A DNA stretch of 56,459 bases from Brevibacillus sp. SYP-B805 (GTDB taxonomy: Bacteria > Bacillota > Bacilli > Brevibacillales > Brevibacillaceae). Each line of letters opens with the position of its first letter. Within the stretch, counting starts at the first letter, position 1. The stretch lies in NCBI RefSeq assembly GCF_011059135.1, contig NZ_JAALGD010000021.1:1-56459 (forward strand). Direction: 5' to 3'. Positions 1 through 7,799 of this stretch are shown here, piece after piece. Below the pieces are notes generated by a model. The model saw only the letters and a program-made list of their open reading frames with translations. It was not told the origin of the DNA and ran no database searches. The translations under genes and the position numbers were made by a program.

Positions 1-1
1 A

Positions 2-91
2 GTAGCCGTAATTGCATGTGCCAATAAACTTCTCCATCTCATCTACGCAATTCTGAAGAAGGGGGTTCCTTATCGAGAACAGACCGTATAA
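2..91 (+). CDS. IS110-family transposase, C-terminal fragment
   Basis: Twenty-nine codons in frame from the window edge, ending with a stop at 89-91. The peptide (VAVIACANKLLHLIYAI and so on) matches the C-terminus of the minus-strand copy at 56108 except for one Arg/Gln difference in the last five residues. This tail is part of the Transposase_20 domain of IS110/IS1111 recombinases. The N-terminal DEDD domain is outside the window, so whether this copy is intact cannot be judged. Confidence 0.8.
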   Translation, partial: VAVIACANKLLHLIYAILKKGVPYREQTV

Positions 92-117
92 CGATAACGG
101 ATAGGACTGATAACCAA

Positions 118-143
118 ATCCTTCCAACAGAAGTTGGAAGGAT
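118..143 (+). ncRNA. Stem-loop in IS110 right end, candidate guide-RNA region
   Basis: Perfect 11-bp inverted repeat with a 4-base loop, 26 bases after the transposase stop; the second IS copy keeps 9 to 10 of the pairs. IS110-family elements encode a structured guide RNA (bridge or seeker RNA) in a non-coding end; in the IS1111 subgroup it lies downstream of the transposase. The location fits that, but the subgroup is not established here and the hairpin could simply be a terminator, since a T-rich stretch follows at 155-162. Confidence 0.35.
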
Positions 144-221
144 GGTTTGTTATACCCTTTTTACAGTATACCACAAATCAAGATGCTATCTAATTAATTT
201 GGCTTGACAAGATATTAGCTG

Positions 222-334
222 GTTCAGGGATGTGAGACTCACGCCCCCTGAGATCCCGCGTCTTCGTTTCTTCGCTGTGTCGGTCGTCAAAGGAGCTCGC
301 TTGGCTCCATCACGCCATGACGTTATCGGTCTGG
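222..334 (+). repeat. Dispersed repeat, left copy
   Basis: Same sequence family as 27653-27779 and, inverted, 55875-55978. It contains the short palindrome GTGAGACTCAC and a GGAGC/GCTCC hairpin near 292-308 (absent from the right copy, which has a deletion of about 20 bases). It ends in GGTCTGG directly against the terminator stem at 335. The IS110 right end abuts its other side. Confidence 0.75.
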
Positions 335-364
335 GATCTGCCGCATGTACGGCAGATCTTTTTT
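335..364 (+). terminator. Orphan intrinsic terminator
   Basis: Nine-bp stem GATCTGCCG/CGGCAGATC with a 6-base loop and six T. No gene now ends into it; the gene it once served was presumably displaced by the repeat and IS. Confidence 0.7.
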
Positions 365-407
365 GTGCTAAGATGGGGGGAAAAATTTTCCGAGGGGGGA
401 GAAACCA

Positions 408-1054
408 TTGGAACCCATGACCCGAAGACCGTCAGCTGCCGCTCTGTATACGCTCGGCACCTGTTACCTGCTGGGATCGGCGCTGCTCACGGCTGCAAGC
501 CAGGTCTTTTATGCCAAATATGTGCAAACGATCAGCCCTTTTGCCTTTACCTGCGCCAGTTTCCTGTCAACCGCCGTCCTGTGCAATGGCATGGCATTCC
601 TTCCAAAAGCGAGGGGACCGGCGCCTGCACGCACAACTCGAAAAAACTGAGCGAGGCAGGGTGGAGTTCCGCCCGCATTCTTGCCCACCGCTTTTATGCC
701 ATTGTCCTCCTCTCTGCCGCCTGGGCTCATGCGGATGGCGCCCTTGCCGACATCCTGGCAAACTGGGAATGGATCCTGATCGTCAGCCTGACGGGCGTCG
801 TGCTGCCGCTGTATTTGCTCCAAATGGGCATCAAGCACTGCGATACGTTTCTGGTGATCCTTTCCCTGTCCTTTGTTCCGGTTTTTACATATTTCTTTCA
901 AATGTTTGACAGCCGGATCAGATGGTCCGGGTATACGTTGGCAGGGATTATGCTCATCCTGGGTTTTTCCCTCGTGAGCACATGGGCCAGCAATGCCAGA
1001 AGACGAATGACAAGCGGGCGCGGGCAGTCCGTTGAATTTGACCAGACCCAATAG
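408..1054 (+). pseudogene. EamA/DMT-family transporter, frameshifted and internally deleted
   Basis: Translation begins at a TTG (408) behind a good purine-rich site near 392-399. The first frame gives two hydrophobic helices and stops at 650; the next frame (to 1054) continues with at least three more membrane segments, including a glycine-rich GVVLPLYLL helix and a VPVFTYFFQMF helix that resemble helices 8 to 10 of drug/metabolite transporters. The two parts together are about 215 residues against roughly 290 for the family, and the joint falls where the middle helices should be. So both a frameshift (about 610-650) and an internal deletion are likely. The asnS promoter overlaps its 3' end. 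Confidence 0.65.
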
Positions 1055-1060
1055 TATAAT
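1032..1060 (+). promoter_or_regulatory. Sigma-A type promoter of asnS
   Basis: TTGAAT at 1032-1037, 17-base spacer, perfect TATAAT at 1055-1060; about 37 bases before the asnS start. Confidence 0.7.
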
Positions 1061-1097
1061 TGTTACGGTTAATTGAAGACGGAGGGGATACCACCAC

Positions 1098-2387
1098 ATG
1101 TTGACGACGATCGCCCAACTTGGGCAGCACATAGGTGAAGAAGTAAAACTTGGCTGCTGGCTCTACAACAAGCGCAGCAGCGGTAAGATCCAGTTCCTCC
1201 AGCTGCGCGACGGCTCCGGTTTTGTACAGGGGGTCGTAGTCAAGGCGGAAGTGAGCGAAGAGACGTGGGAACGGGCGTCGCAGTTAACGCAGGAGAGTTC
1301 CTTGTACATAACCGGGGTGGTGCGGGAGGACGAACGTGCCCCCAGCGGCTATGAATTGACGGTTACCGGCATCGAGATCATTCAGATCGTCCAGGACTAC
1401 CCGATCTCGCTGAAAGAACATGGTGTCGACTTTTTGATGGATCATCGCCACCTCTGGCTGCGCACTCCGCGCCAGCGGGCCGTGATGGCGATCCGTTCGG
1501 AAATCATCCGGGCTGTCGGCGAATTTTTCCAACAAAACGGCTTCTACAAAGTGGACCCGCCGATTCTGACCCCCACCTCGGCGGAAGGGACGACCAACTT
1601 GTTCCACACCAAATACTTTGACGAAGACGCGTATCTGTCGCAAAGCGGGCAGCTCTACATGGAAGCGGCCGCGATGGCATTGGGCCGCGTCTACTCGTTT
1701 GGGCCGACCTTCCGCGCGGAAAAATCGAAAACGCGCCGCCATCTGATCGAGTTTTGGATGATCGAGCCGGAGATGGCGTTTGTTGACCATGAAGAAAACC
1801 TGCGGATTCAGGAGCAGTTTGTCTCCCACATCGTGCAGTCCGTGCTGAAAAACTGCCAGCGCGAACTGAAAACATTGGAGCGGGATACCAGCAAGCTGGA
1901 AAAGGTGACGGCACCGTTCCCGCGCATCACCTATGACGACGCGATCAAGCTCCTGCAGGAAAAAGGAAGCGAGATCAAATGGGGCGACGATTTCGGCGCG
2001 CCGGATGAAACGATGATCGCGGAACACTTCGACAAACCGGTCTTCATCACTCATTATCCGACGGACATCAAGGCTTTCTATATGAAACCGGATCCCAAGC
2101 GTCCGGAGGTGGTGCTGTGCGCCGACTTGATCGCACCGGAGGGGTATGGCGAGATCATTGGCGGCAGCCAGCGGATTGATGATCCGGAACTGCTGAAACA
2201 GCGCTTCCAGGAGCATCACTTGTCCGAAGAAGCCTACAAATGGTATCTCGATCTGCGCCAGTACGGCACCGTGCCGCACTCCGGCTTCGGCCTTGGTCTG
2301 GAGCGTACGGTGGCCTGGATCTGCGGGCTCGAACACGTCCGAGAAACGATTCCGTTCCCCCGCCTCCTGTATCGTCTCTATCCATAA
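1098..2387 (+). CDS. asnS: Asparaginyl-tRNA synthetase
   Basis: Class II synthetase that charges tRNA-Asn in the cytoplasm. The 429 residues fit the family. An OB-fold anticodon-binding domain spans about residues 15-105, followed by the class II core with motif 2 ([11 protein letters not shown], near 205) and motif 3 ([12 protein letters not shown], near 396). The Asn- rather than Asp-type is supported by the length and by the neighbouring dnaD, since asnS-dnaD is a common order in Bacilli. The start at 1098 follows GGAGGGG. There is no T-box leader; a plain promoter lies directly upstream. A terminator follows at 2409. Confidence 0.93.
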   Translation: MLTTIAQLGQHIGEEVKLGCWLYNKRSSGKIQFLQLRDGSGFVQGVVVKAEVSEETWERASQLTQESSLYITGVVREDERAPSGYELTVTGIEIIQIVQDYPISLKEHGVDFLMDHRHLWLRTPRQRAVMAIRSEIIRAVGEFFQQNGFYKVDPPILTPTSAEGTTNLFHTKYFDEDAYLSQSGQLYMEAAAMALGRVYSFGPTFRAEKSKTRRHLIEFWMIEPEMAFVDHEENLRIQEQFVSHIVQSVLKNCQRELKTLERDTSKLEKVTAPFPRITYDDAIKLLQEKGSEIKWGDDFGAPDETMIAEHFDKPVFITHYPTDIKAFYMKPDPKRPEVVLCADLIAPEGYGEIIGGSQRIDDPELLKQRFQEHHLSEEAYKWYLDLRQYGTVPHSGFGLGLERTVAWICGLEHVRETIPFPRLLYRLYP

Positions 2388-2408
2388 GGCTTTGCAAGCG
2401 CACACCCT

Positions 2409-2433
2409 GCTGCCTGCGGGCGGCAGTTTTTTT
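2409..2433 (+). terminator. Intrinsic terminator of asnS
   Basis: GCTGCC/GGCAG(T) stem followed by seven T, 20 bases after the asnS stop. Confidence 0.7.
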
Positions 2434-2465
2434 CGCCTTTAAGGTGACTTGAATAGGTTCGGGGC

Positions 2466-2553
2466 CCCACCCGGCGCAGCGAGGGAACCCACTCGGCACA
2501 GCGCTAGCTATCGCCGAGTGGGTGGAGCGATAGCTTAGGCCGGGTGGGTTTTT
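2466..2553 (+). terminator. Nested palindrome with terminator-like outer stem
   Basis: An outer 10-bp stem (2466-2475 with 2539-2548) is followed by five T. Inside it an 11-bp stem (2487-2497 with 2513-2523) competes with a 9-bp stem (2506-2514 with 2527-2535), because they share bases 2513-2514. It may be a second terminator or a decayed palindromic repeat; no coding sequence is seen in it. Confidence 0.55.
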
Positions 2554-2607
2554 ATGCTAGGCTTGCACAGATCCCGTTGGTATAATAAGGAAGGGGTGAA
2601 GGACGAC

Positions 2608-3276
2608 ATGGATCGACAAATTCTCCAACTCCTGCAGGCAGGGGCGACATCCATTTCCAATCTGCTGCTGAAATCGTACAAACGGTTATCCTTGTCCGAC
2701 GAAGAAATGATGCTGATCATCCACCTGCTGTCCTTTCAACAGGAGGGAAACCGGTTTCCCACCCTGCACCAATTGGAAGAGCGCTTGTCCATGTCCAACC
2801 TCGAGCTGGTCCGCATGCTGCAGCATCTGATGAAGGCAGGCTTCCTTGCCATTGATGAATACATCGACCCGCAGACCGGACTCCGGCATGAAAGCTACAA
2901 TCTGGAGCCGTTGTATGAACGCCTGGCTGCGGCCTTAGCGCTGGACGGGATGGCGGAAGCAAGCGCAGCGGGGGAAGAGCCGTCCGCCGGGCCTTCCAGC
3001 TTGTATGCCCGTTTTGAGCAAGCCTTTGGCCGTCCGCTCTCTCCCTTCGAGATGGAAACCCTGCAGATCTGGAAGGAAGAGGACCGCTACCCGGATGAAT
3101 TGATCCTGACCGCCCTGCGTGAGGCTATGTCGGTTGGCAAGCTGTATATCAAATACATCGACCGCATTCTCCTGGAATGGCAAAAACAACAGATCACCAA
3201 CGCGGAGGAGGCCCGCGCCTACAGCCTGCGCTTCCGCCGCCTCCAGAACAGCCGGGACAGCCGGCAGCCGCTGTGA
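2608..3276 (+). CDS. dnaD: DnaD-family replication initiation protein
   Basis: DnaD helps load the helicase at the origin and at restart sites in Firmicutes. The 222-residue product has an N-terminal winged-helix region (about 1-105) and a C-terminal DnaB_2 domain (about 135-200) carrying the family signature in YIKYIDRILLEW. ATG 2608 was chosen because AAGGAAGGGG lies upstream and the residues before it are unlike DnaD. Position after asnS is typical. The usual next gene, nth, is absent; a polysaccharide cluster follows instead. The stop codon lies inside the terminator hairpin. Confidence 0.9.
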   Translation: MDRQILQLLQAGATSISNLLLKSYKRLSLSDEEMMLIIHLLSFQQEGNRFPTLHQLEERLSMSNLELVRMLQHLMKAGFLAIDEYIDPQTGLRHESYNLEPLYERLAAALALDGMAEASAAGEEPSAGPSSLYARFEQAFGRPLSPFEMETLQIWKEEDRYPDELILTALREAMSVGKLYIKYIDRILLEWQKQQITNAEEARAYSLRFRRLQNSRDSRQPL

Positions 3277-3301
3277 ACGTTTCGTTCGCAGCGGTTTTTT
3301 T
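3268..3301 (+). terminator. Intrinsic terminator of dnaD
   Basis: Twelve-bp stem (one G-T pair) CCGCTGTGAACG/CGTTCGCAGCGG followed by seven T; includes the dnaD stop codon. Confidence 0.85.
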
Positions 3302-3308
3302 ACGTGGG

Positions 3309-3336
3309 ACCCATCCTCCGCTCCGGTCATAGCATA
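3309..3336 (+). promoter_or_regulatory. Predicted sigma-K promoter, coat polysaccharide cluster
   Basis: AC at 3309-3310, 17 bases, then CATAGCATA at 3328-3336, an exact fit to the sigma-K pattern AC-N17-CATANNNTA. It sits between the dnaD terminator and the first gene of the cluster. A second exact match is found at 4932. Confidence 0.55.
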
Positions 3337-3393
3337 TTACGAGAAACATGGGCATCGCCAAATGCCTATGGCAGTTGGAGGAGGAAAGTGTCG

Positions 3394-3714
3394 ATGGAAA
3401 AACGCAGAAAAAGTGAGAAGCCGCACTGGGTCACGCCCGGCGTCTTTTCCGGGGCCGTTCAGACGCAGGAGAGGCTTGGGCAGGAACCGGTCAGCCATGC
3501 GCTTGCACAGGCGGAGGAACAGAGCGAACTTATCGGAAAAATAACTTCACTGGAACAAGATATGCAGACGCTTCAGCGCCAATTGCAGGAGTGGGAGAAA
3601 AAATGGGCGCACTTTGTCAAGGCAAGTCAGCGCGATCGCGAGCATCTGTACCAGGTTGTGCTCTCCTTGAAAAAAGAATGGGAGATGGAACGCGATGAAA
3701 ATCGCCATCGTTAG
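3394..3714 (+). CDS. Hypothetical coiled-coil protein, first gene of coat cluster
   Basis: 106 residues, very charged, no membrane segment or signal peptide. The N-terminal 20 residues are basic; from about residue 45 onward heptad-like Leu/Glu/Gln/Lys patterning predicts a coiled coil to the C-terminus. No family recognised. ATG 3394 follows GGAGGAGGA. The 3' end overlaps the start of the next gene by 20 bases, so the two are translationally linked. Its place at the head of the predicted sigma-K operon suggests a structural or scaffolding role in the spore coat, which is inference only. Confidence 0.65.
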   Translation: MEKRRKSEKPHWVTPGVFSGAVQTQERLGQEPVSHALAQAEEQSELIGKITSLEQDMQTLQRQLQEWEKKWAHFVKASQRDREHLYQVVLSLKKEWEMERDENRHR

Positions 3715-4873
3715 CCCAGGGCCTTTCTCGGTTCCACCTGTGAAAGGAAGTTCCGTAGAGCACGACATCCATCAAATCTCGCGTGCCATCGGGCCTGAGC
3801 ATTCGGTGACGATCTACGCCCGCACGTGTCCGACGTATCCGCGCTCCTCCAAAAAGGAGAATCGAACCTATGTCCGTTTTCCCTACAACCACAAGCCGAT
3901 CGCGTATATCCGCAGCATCATCAAGGATCTGCGCAGGCGCACGCCCGATGTGATTCTCGTAGAGAACCGCCCCCACTATGTTCCCTACCTGCGCAGGGCT
4001 TTCCCCCGCATCCCCATTATTTTGAACATGCATTCGCATGTGTACGCCTCCAAACGAATGATTGCGCCGGGGACCATGCGCCGCGTCATGCGGATGATGG
4101 ACGGCATGATCACCAACAGCGAATATCTGCGCCGGCACTTCATCCAGGTACATCGGGCCGATCCATCCCGGGTGCATGCCGTCCATCTCGGGGTTAATCC
4201 GACAGCCTATCAGCCTTTCCGGGTGGAAGCGAAGGTCAGGCAACTGCGGCAGCGGCTGGGTCTTCAATCGCGACATCGCGTGCTTTTTTTTGCCGGGCGC
4301 TTGATGCGGGAGAAAGGGGTGCATCTTCTCCTGAAGACCTTCCGCAAGATCAGTGAAAAGGATCCCCAGGCCCGCCTGCTGATCGTCGGCGGGGCCGGAT
4401 ATGGTAGCAACCGGATGACCCCTTATGTGAAATGGCTGCACAAGCTGGCGGAACCGCTTGGGAGCAAGGTGATCTTTGTCAATTTTGTCCCGACGAAGGA
4501 GATGCCCGCATGGTACCAGCTGGCCGACCTGGTTGCCACACCGTCGCTCTGGCAGGAACCGTTCTGTCGGGTCAATCTGGAAGCGATGGCGGCCGGCAAG
4601 CCGGTCTTGTCCACGCCAAACGGCGGCATTCCCGAGGTGGTCCCCCACCAACGGGCAGGCTTCCTTGTTCCCGCAACAGAATGGACGGTCGTGGTGCCGC
4701 AGATCTGGCAAAGTTACTGGCGCTCATCCGCCATGCGCGCCGAACTGTCGAGCAATGCCCGCGCCAGAGCCGCCATGCTGTCCTGGAAAGCGACAGCGCA
4801 GGGCTACCTGGCTGTCTTTCAGCAGGCAATTGCCCGGCGCCGCAAGCGAACAGGCAATGGCTGGAGAGGATGA
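3695..4873 (+). CDS. GT4 glycosyltransferase, CotSA-like
   Basis: A 392-residue GT-B fold glycosyltransferase that should transfer sugar from a nucleotide donor in the cytoplasm or mother cell. It begins MKIAIVSPGPFSVPPVKG, like the start of the spore-coat protein CotSA. The C-terminal GT4 domain starts near residue 195 (FAGRLMREKGVHLL) and has the E-x7-E nucleotide-binding motif in EPFCRVNLEAM (about 288-296). It overlaps the coiled-coil gene upstream. The set of neighbours matches the ytdA/ytcABC/cotSA gene content of B. subtilis, so a role in coat or crust polysaccharide is likely; the sugar is unknown. Confidence 0.75.
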   Translation: MKIAIVSPGPFSVPPVKGSSVEHDIHQISRAIGPEHSVTIYARTCPTYPRSSKKENRTYVRFPYNHKPIAYIRSIIKDLRRRTPDVILVENRPHYVPYLRRAFPRIPIILNMHSHVYASKRMIAPGTMRRVMRMMDGMITNSEYLRRHFIQVHRADPSRVHAVHLGVNPTAYQPFRVEAKVRQLRQRLGLQSRHRVLFFAGRLMREKGVHLLLKTFRKISEKDPQARLLIVGGAGYGSNRMTPYVKWLHKLAEPLGSKVIFVNFVPTKEMPAWYQLADLVATPSLWQEPFCRVNLEAMAAGKPVLSTPNGGIPEVVPHQRAGFLVPATEWTVVVPQIWQSYWRSSAMRAELSSNARARAAMLSWKATAQGYLAVFQQAIARRRKRTGNGWRG

Positions 4874-4931
4874 GTCGCATCGTCTGGCGTGGGTGTCTGC
4901 CTTTCTTGCCGGACGGTAGACGGTAGCCCTT

Positions 4932-4959
4932 ACGCCCGTAAACGGATTGCCATACTGTA
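4932..4959 (+). promoter_or_regulatory. Predicted internal sigma-K promoter
   Basis: AC at 4932-4933, 17 bases, CATACTGTA at 4951-4959: again exactly AC-N17-CATANNNTA. It lies in the only real gap (122 bases) of the cluster, 37 bases before the pyrophosphorylase start. Confidence 0.6.
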
Positions 4960-4995
4960 GTAGTACGAAAGCACAGCTGGGGAGTGATTAGAGAG

Positions 4996-6045
4996 ATGAA
5001 AGGGTTAATATTGTGTGCCGGTCGCGGCACCAGGCTGCATCCCTTTTCGTATTCACAGCCCAAAACCCTCCTCCCGGTTGCAAATCATCCTGTCCTCCAC
5101 TATTGTATCCGCAAATTGATTGAGGTTGGCATCCGTGACATCGGGATCGTGATTAACCCCACGCAAACACAGATCGTCGAGTATGTAGGAGATGGTAGTC
5201 GCTATCAGGCTACCATTACGTTTATTGAGCAGACCAAACCGCTGGGAATCGCGCACGCCGTGAAAATAGCGCGTCCCTTCATTCAGGAGGAGCCTTTTCT
5301 GCTGCTCCTGGGAGACAATTTGCTGATGGATTCGCTGCACCAGCTGCACCAGACCTTCCTCGCCGCGTCGGCGGAGGGGGCACTCTTGTTGGGCGAGGTG
5401 GATCGACCGCAGGATTACGGGATTGCCGAGATATGCGACGGCAGAATTGTTTCGCTGGAAGAAAAACCGGTTGCCCCCAAAAGCAGGCTGGCGGTCATCG
5501 GGGCATATGTCTTTACCCCCGCGATTTTTGAGGTGATTCACACGCTGAAACCATCCGGCAGGGGAGAATACGAGATCACCCACGCGATTCAGGGACTGGT
5601 CGACAAAGGGTATCCGGTCGCCCACACGGTGACGGACGGGTTGTATTCAGACGTGGGCACGATCGAGCGGTGGTTTGAAGCCAATCGCTGGATGCTGGCA
5701 GAAGAAGTGGGCGATCGTGTCAAAGCAGGAACAACCAGCGTATTGCGCAATTGCGAATGCATCGGCCCGGTGCTGATCGGGGAGCACTGCCGGCTGGAAA
5801 ACTGCCGGATCGGTCCCTATGTGTCCATCCAGGATGGGGTCGAGGTGAAAAACTGCAGGTGGATCCGGGAGAGCATCCTGTTGGAAAACTCATCGTTGAT
5901 CGATGTGGAATGGATAGTGGAAGACAGCGTCTTTGGCCGTTCCTCCCATCTGATCGGACTGCATACGTCCAAGACGGGCGTCTTTATCGTCAGCGACAAG
6001 TCGACCATCTTGTTTCCGACGGAACAGAAGAAGGCGGGAACATGA
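4996..6045 (+). CDS. Sugar-1-phosphate nucleotidyltransferase (RmlA long type / YtdA-like)
   Basis: Makes an NDP-sugar from NTP and a sugar 1-phosphate, supplying donors for the neighbouring glycosyltransferases. The 350-residue protein has the N-terminal signature LCAGRGTRL with the following PKTLLPV (residues 5-27), a LLGDN metal/nucleotide loop near 110, and a C-terminal left-handed beta-helix region from about 245, as in the long glucose-1-phosphate thymidylyltransferase class. Start ATG 4996 is preferred over GTG 4984 because GGGGAGTG is well spaced only for the former. Whether it uses dTTP or UTP cannot be told. Confidence 0.8.
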   Translation: MKGLILCAGRGTRLHPFSYSQPKTLLPVANHPVLHYCIRKLIEVGIRDIGIVINPTQTQIVEYVGDGSRYQATITFIEQTKPLGIAHAVKIARPFIQEEPFLLLLGDNLLMDSLHQLHQTFLAASAEGALLLGEVDRPQDYGIAEICDGRIVSLEEKPVAPKSRLAVIGAYVFTPAIFEVIHTLKPSGRGEYEITHAIQGLVDKGYPVAHTVTDGLYSDVGTIERWFEANRWMLAEEVGDRVKAGTTSVLRNCECIGPVLIGEHCRLENCRIGPYVSIQDGVEVKNCRWIRESILLENSSLIDVEWIVEDSVFGRSSHLIGLHTSKTGVFIVSDKSTILFPTEQKKAGT

Positions 6046-6848
6046 GGCCGCTGTTTACCGTCGTGATCCCGACTTACAATCGCGCCCGCTTTATCGGCAA
6101 GGCCATCCGGAGCGTGCTGGGGCAGACTTATAAAGGCTGGAAGCTGCTGATCATCGATGACGCCTCCACCGACAATACCAAACAAGAAGTAGCACGATAT
6201 CTGATCCATCCCAACGTGCAGTACGTCCGCATGGAACAGAATGCGGGCATCTCCGCGGTGATGAACAAGGCGCTTTCCCTTGTGGACACCCCTTATCTGG
6301 TGCAGCTGGATTCCGATGACTGGCTGCCCTCCCGTGCGCTTGCCATTCTGGCCAGCCATGTGAAATCGGCGAAGCGCCGTTATGCCCTCTACTATGGCAA
6401 CGTGACAATCTGGCGGGTCAGCGAGACGATGAACTATCGCAAGGCGTTTCACATCAGGCACCGGGAGTTTCGGAACAAGTATCAATTTCTCACATACAAC
6501 AAATGGATGGTCGCGCCGCGGTGCTACAGCGTCAGCGCTCTGCGCAGGGTAGGCGGCTGGGATACGTCCGACGAATATGAAGGCAGGATCATGGAGGACC
6601 GCCGGATCATCCTCCGCCTGATCGAACGGTATCCGGTCAAATGGATCGATCGGCATCTGTACAACCGGACGAAACACCGGCAGCAGCTGACCGATCCGCA
6701 ATCGAAACAGCGGCGGAACAAGCTGCGCCTCATGACGTTTGACTACTATTTGCGCCGCTGGGGGAACAGATATCGGGCCGTTTATGGTTACAAGAACGGC
6801 TACCTGGTTATCCGCAAGCTGATACGCGTGAGGAGGTCGACACGATGA
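6042..6848 (+). CDS. GT2 glycosyltransferase
   Basis: A 268-residue GT-A fold family 2 enzyme. It opens with FTVVIPTYNRA, has the nucleotide-binding IIDDAS near residue 37 and a DSDDW metal-binding motif near 89. The C-terminal third is basic and has no membrane helix, so the enzyme is probably soluble or peripheral. Its ATG overlaps the previous stop (ATGA) and its own stop overlaps the next start in the same way, showing tight translational coupling. A likely step is addition of one sugar to the coat glycan; donor unknown. Confidence 0.8.
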   Translation: MRPLFTVVIPTYNRARFIGKAIRSVLGQTYKGWKLLIIDDASTDNTKQEVARYLIHPNVQYVRMEQNAGISAVMNKALSLVDTPYLVQLDSDDWLPSRALAILASHVKSAKRRYALYYGNVTIWRVSETMNYRKAFHIRHREFRNKYQFLTYNKWMVAPRCYSVSALRRVGGWDTSDEYEGRIMEDRRIILRLIERYPVKWIDRHLYNRTKHRQQLTDPQSKQRRNKLRLMTFDYYLRRWGNRYRAVYGYKNGYLVIRKLIRVRRSTR

Positions 6849-7795
6849 CAACAGCGCTGGTAACCGGCTGTGCCGGATTTATCGGGTCACATCTGACACA
6901 GCGGCTGCTTCAGGAAGGGTATACGATCATCGGCATCGACGGTTTTACGCCGAATTACGACGCCCGGCTGAAATGGCGCAACCTCTCGCTGATCGGGCAG
7001 CATCCCCGCTTCCTCTTTCATGCCGCTCCGCTGCAAACGGGCGATTGGGAACAGTGGCTGCAGGAGACCGACATCGTGTTCCACCAGGCTGCGCTCCCGG
7101 GCGTGCGAGCCAGTTGGGGCAACGCCTTTGCCGATTACGCGGCAAACAATCTGGTCGCCACCCAGCAACTGCTGGATGCCTGCCGCCGTTATCCGCGAAT
7201 CCAGAAGATCGTCATCGCGTCATCCTCTTCCGTCTATGGCACCATGCAGGAAGGATTGACCGACGAACGGGCGCCGCTGTTGCCCCTTTCGCCCTACGGG
7301 GTGACCAAGGCAGCCATGGAACAGCTTTGCCGGGCATACGTGAACGCTTACGGCCTGCCGATCGTCCTGCTGCGCTATTTTACGGTATACGGGCCAAGAC
7401 AGCGGCCGGACATGGCGTTTCACCGTTTCTTCCGGCAGCTGCTGCGCGACGAGGAGCTGCAGGTGTACGGGGACGGTCATCAAACGCGCGATTTCACCTA
7501 CGTCAGCGATGCGGTGGAAGCCAACCTGCTGGCTGCCCGTCTCGGAGAAGCCGGCGATATCTACAACATCGGGGGGAATCGCGAAGTCAGCGTCCTCGAA
7601 GCGATTGAACAGATGGCCGCCTTGGCGGGCAGAAAGCCGCGAATCGCGTTTCTGCCCGAACAGGCCGGCGATGCGCGGCGGACCTGTGCGGATATCAGGC
7701 ATGCGGGGGAGAAGCTGGGCTACGATCCGCAGGTTTCCCTGGAAGAGGGGCTGCGACTGCAGTTGGACGACATGATCGAGCAGGAACGGGGGTAA
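6845..7795 (+). CDS. NAD-dependent sugar epimerase, YtcB-like
   Basis: Extended short-chain dehydrogenase of 316 residues. GCAGFIGSHL (8-17) is the NAD-binding glycine motif; SSSSVYG (about 124-130) and SPYGVTK (about 148-154) supply the catalytic Ser and Tyr-x3-Lys. This is the UDP-glucose/UDP-glucuronate 4-epimerase type. With a UDP-glucose dehydrogenase three genes downstream, epimerisation of UDP-glucuronate to UDP-galacturonate is the natural guess, as proposed for the B. subtilis ytc genes. Confidence 0.8.
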   Translation: MTTALVTGCAGFIGSHLTQRLLQEGYTIIGIDGFTPNYDARLKWRNLSLIGQHPRFLFHAAPLQTGDWEQWLQETDIVFHQAALPGVRASWGNAFADYAANNLVATQQLLDACRRYPRIQKIVIASSSSVYGTMQEGLTDERAPLLPLSPYGVTKAAMEQLCRAYVNAYGLPIVLLRYFTVYGPRQRPDMAFHRFFRQLLRDEELQVYGDGHQTRDFTYVSDAVEANLLAARLGEAGDIYNIGGNREVSVLEAIEQMAALAGRKPRIAFLPEQAGDARRTCADIRHAGEKLGYDPQVSLEEGLRLQLDDMIEQERG

Positions 7796-7799
7796 GCGC

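Larger units (their letters stand above)
1..222 (+). mobile_element. IS110-family insertion sequence, 3' part and right end
   Basis: The window opens inside an IS110-type element. After the transposase stop (91) about 130 non-coding bases follow that are repeated nearly identically, inverted, at 55979-56107 beside the second copy. The outer limit near 220-224 is inferred by comparison with an IS-free copy of the flanking repeat at 27653, where similarity begins at the same point. The right end contains an 11-bp perfect hairpin at 118-143 with an AGAA loop, extendable by AACC/GGTT after a 2-base bulge. The 5' part of the element lies outside the window. Confidence 0.8.

Noticed and set aside
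232-420. Short frames sharing a PPxxPRLxFxA...VKGARLAP-like peptide at 232, 27499 and 55968 (minus)
   Set aside because: They share residues only because they cross the dispersed repeat; frames differ in length and start, there are no consistent ribosome sites, and the right copy has an internal deletion.
2581-2586. TATAAT just before dnaD as its promoter
   Set aside because: No -35 at usable spacing (TTGCAC is only 12 bases away), and a start here would leave a very short leader through the ribosome binding site.
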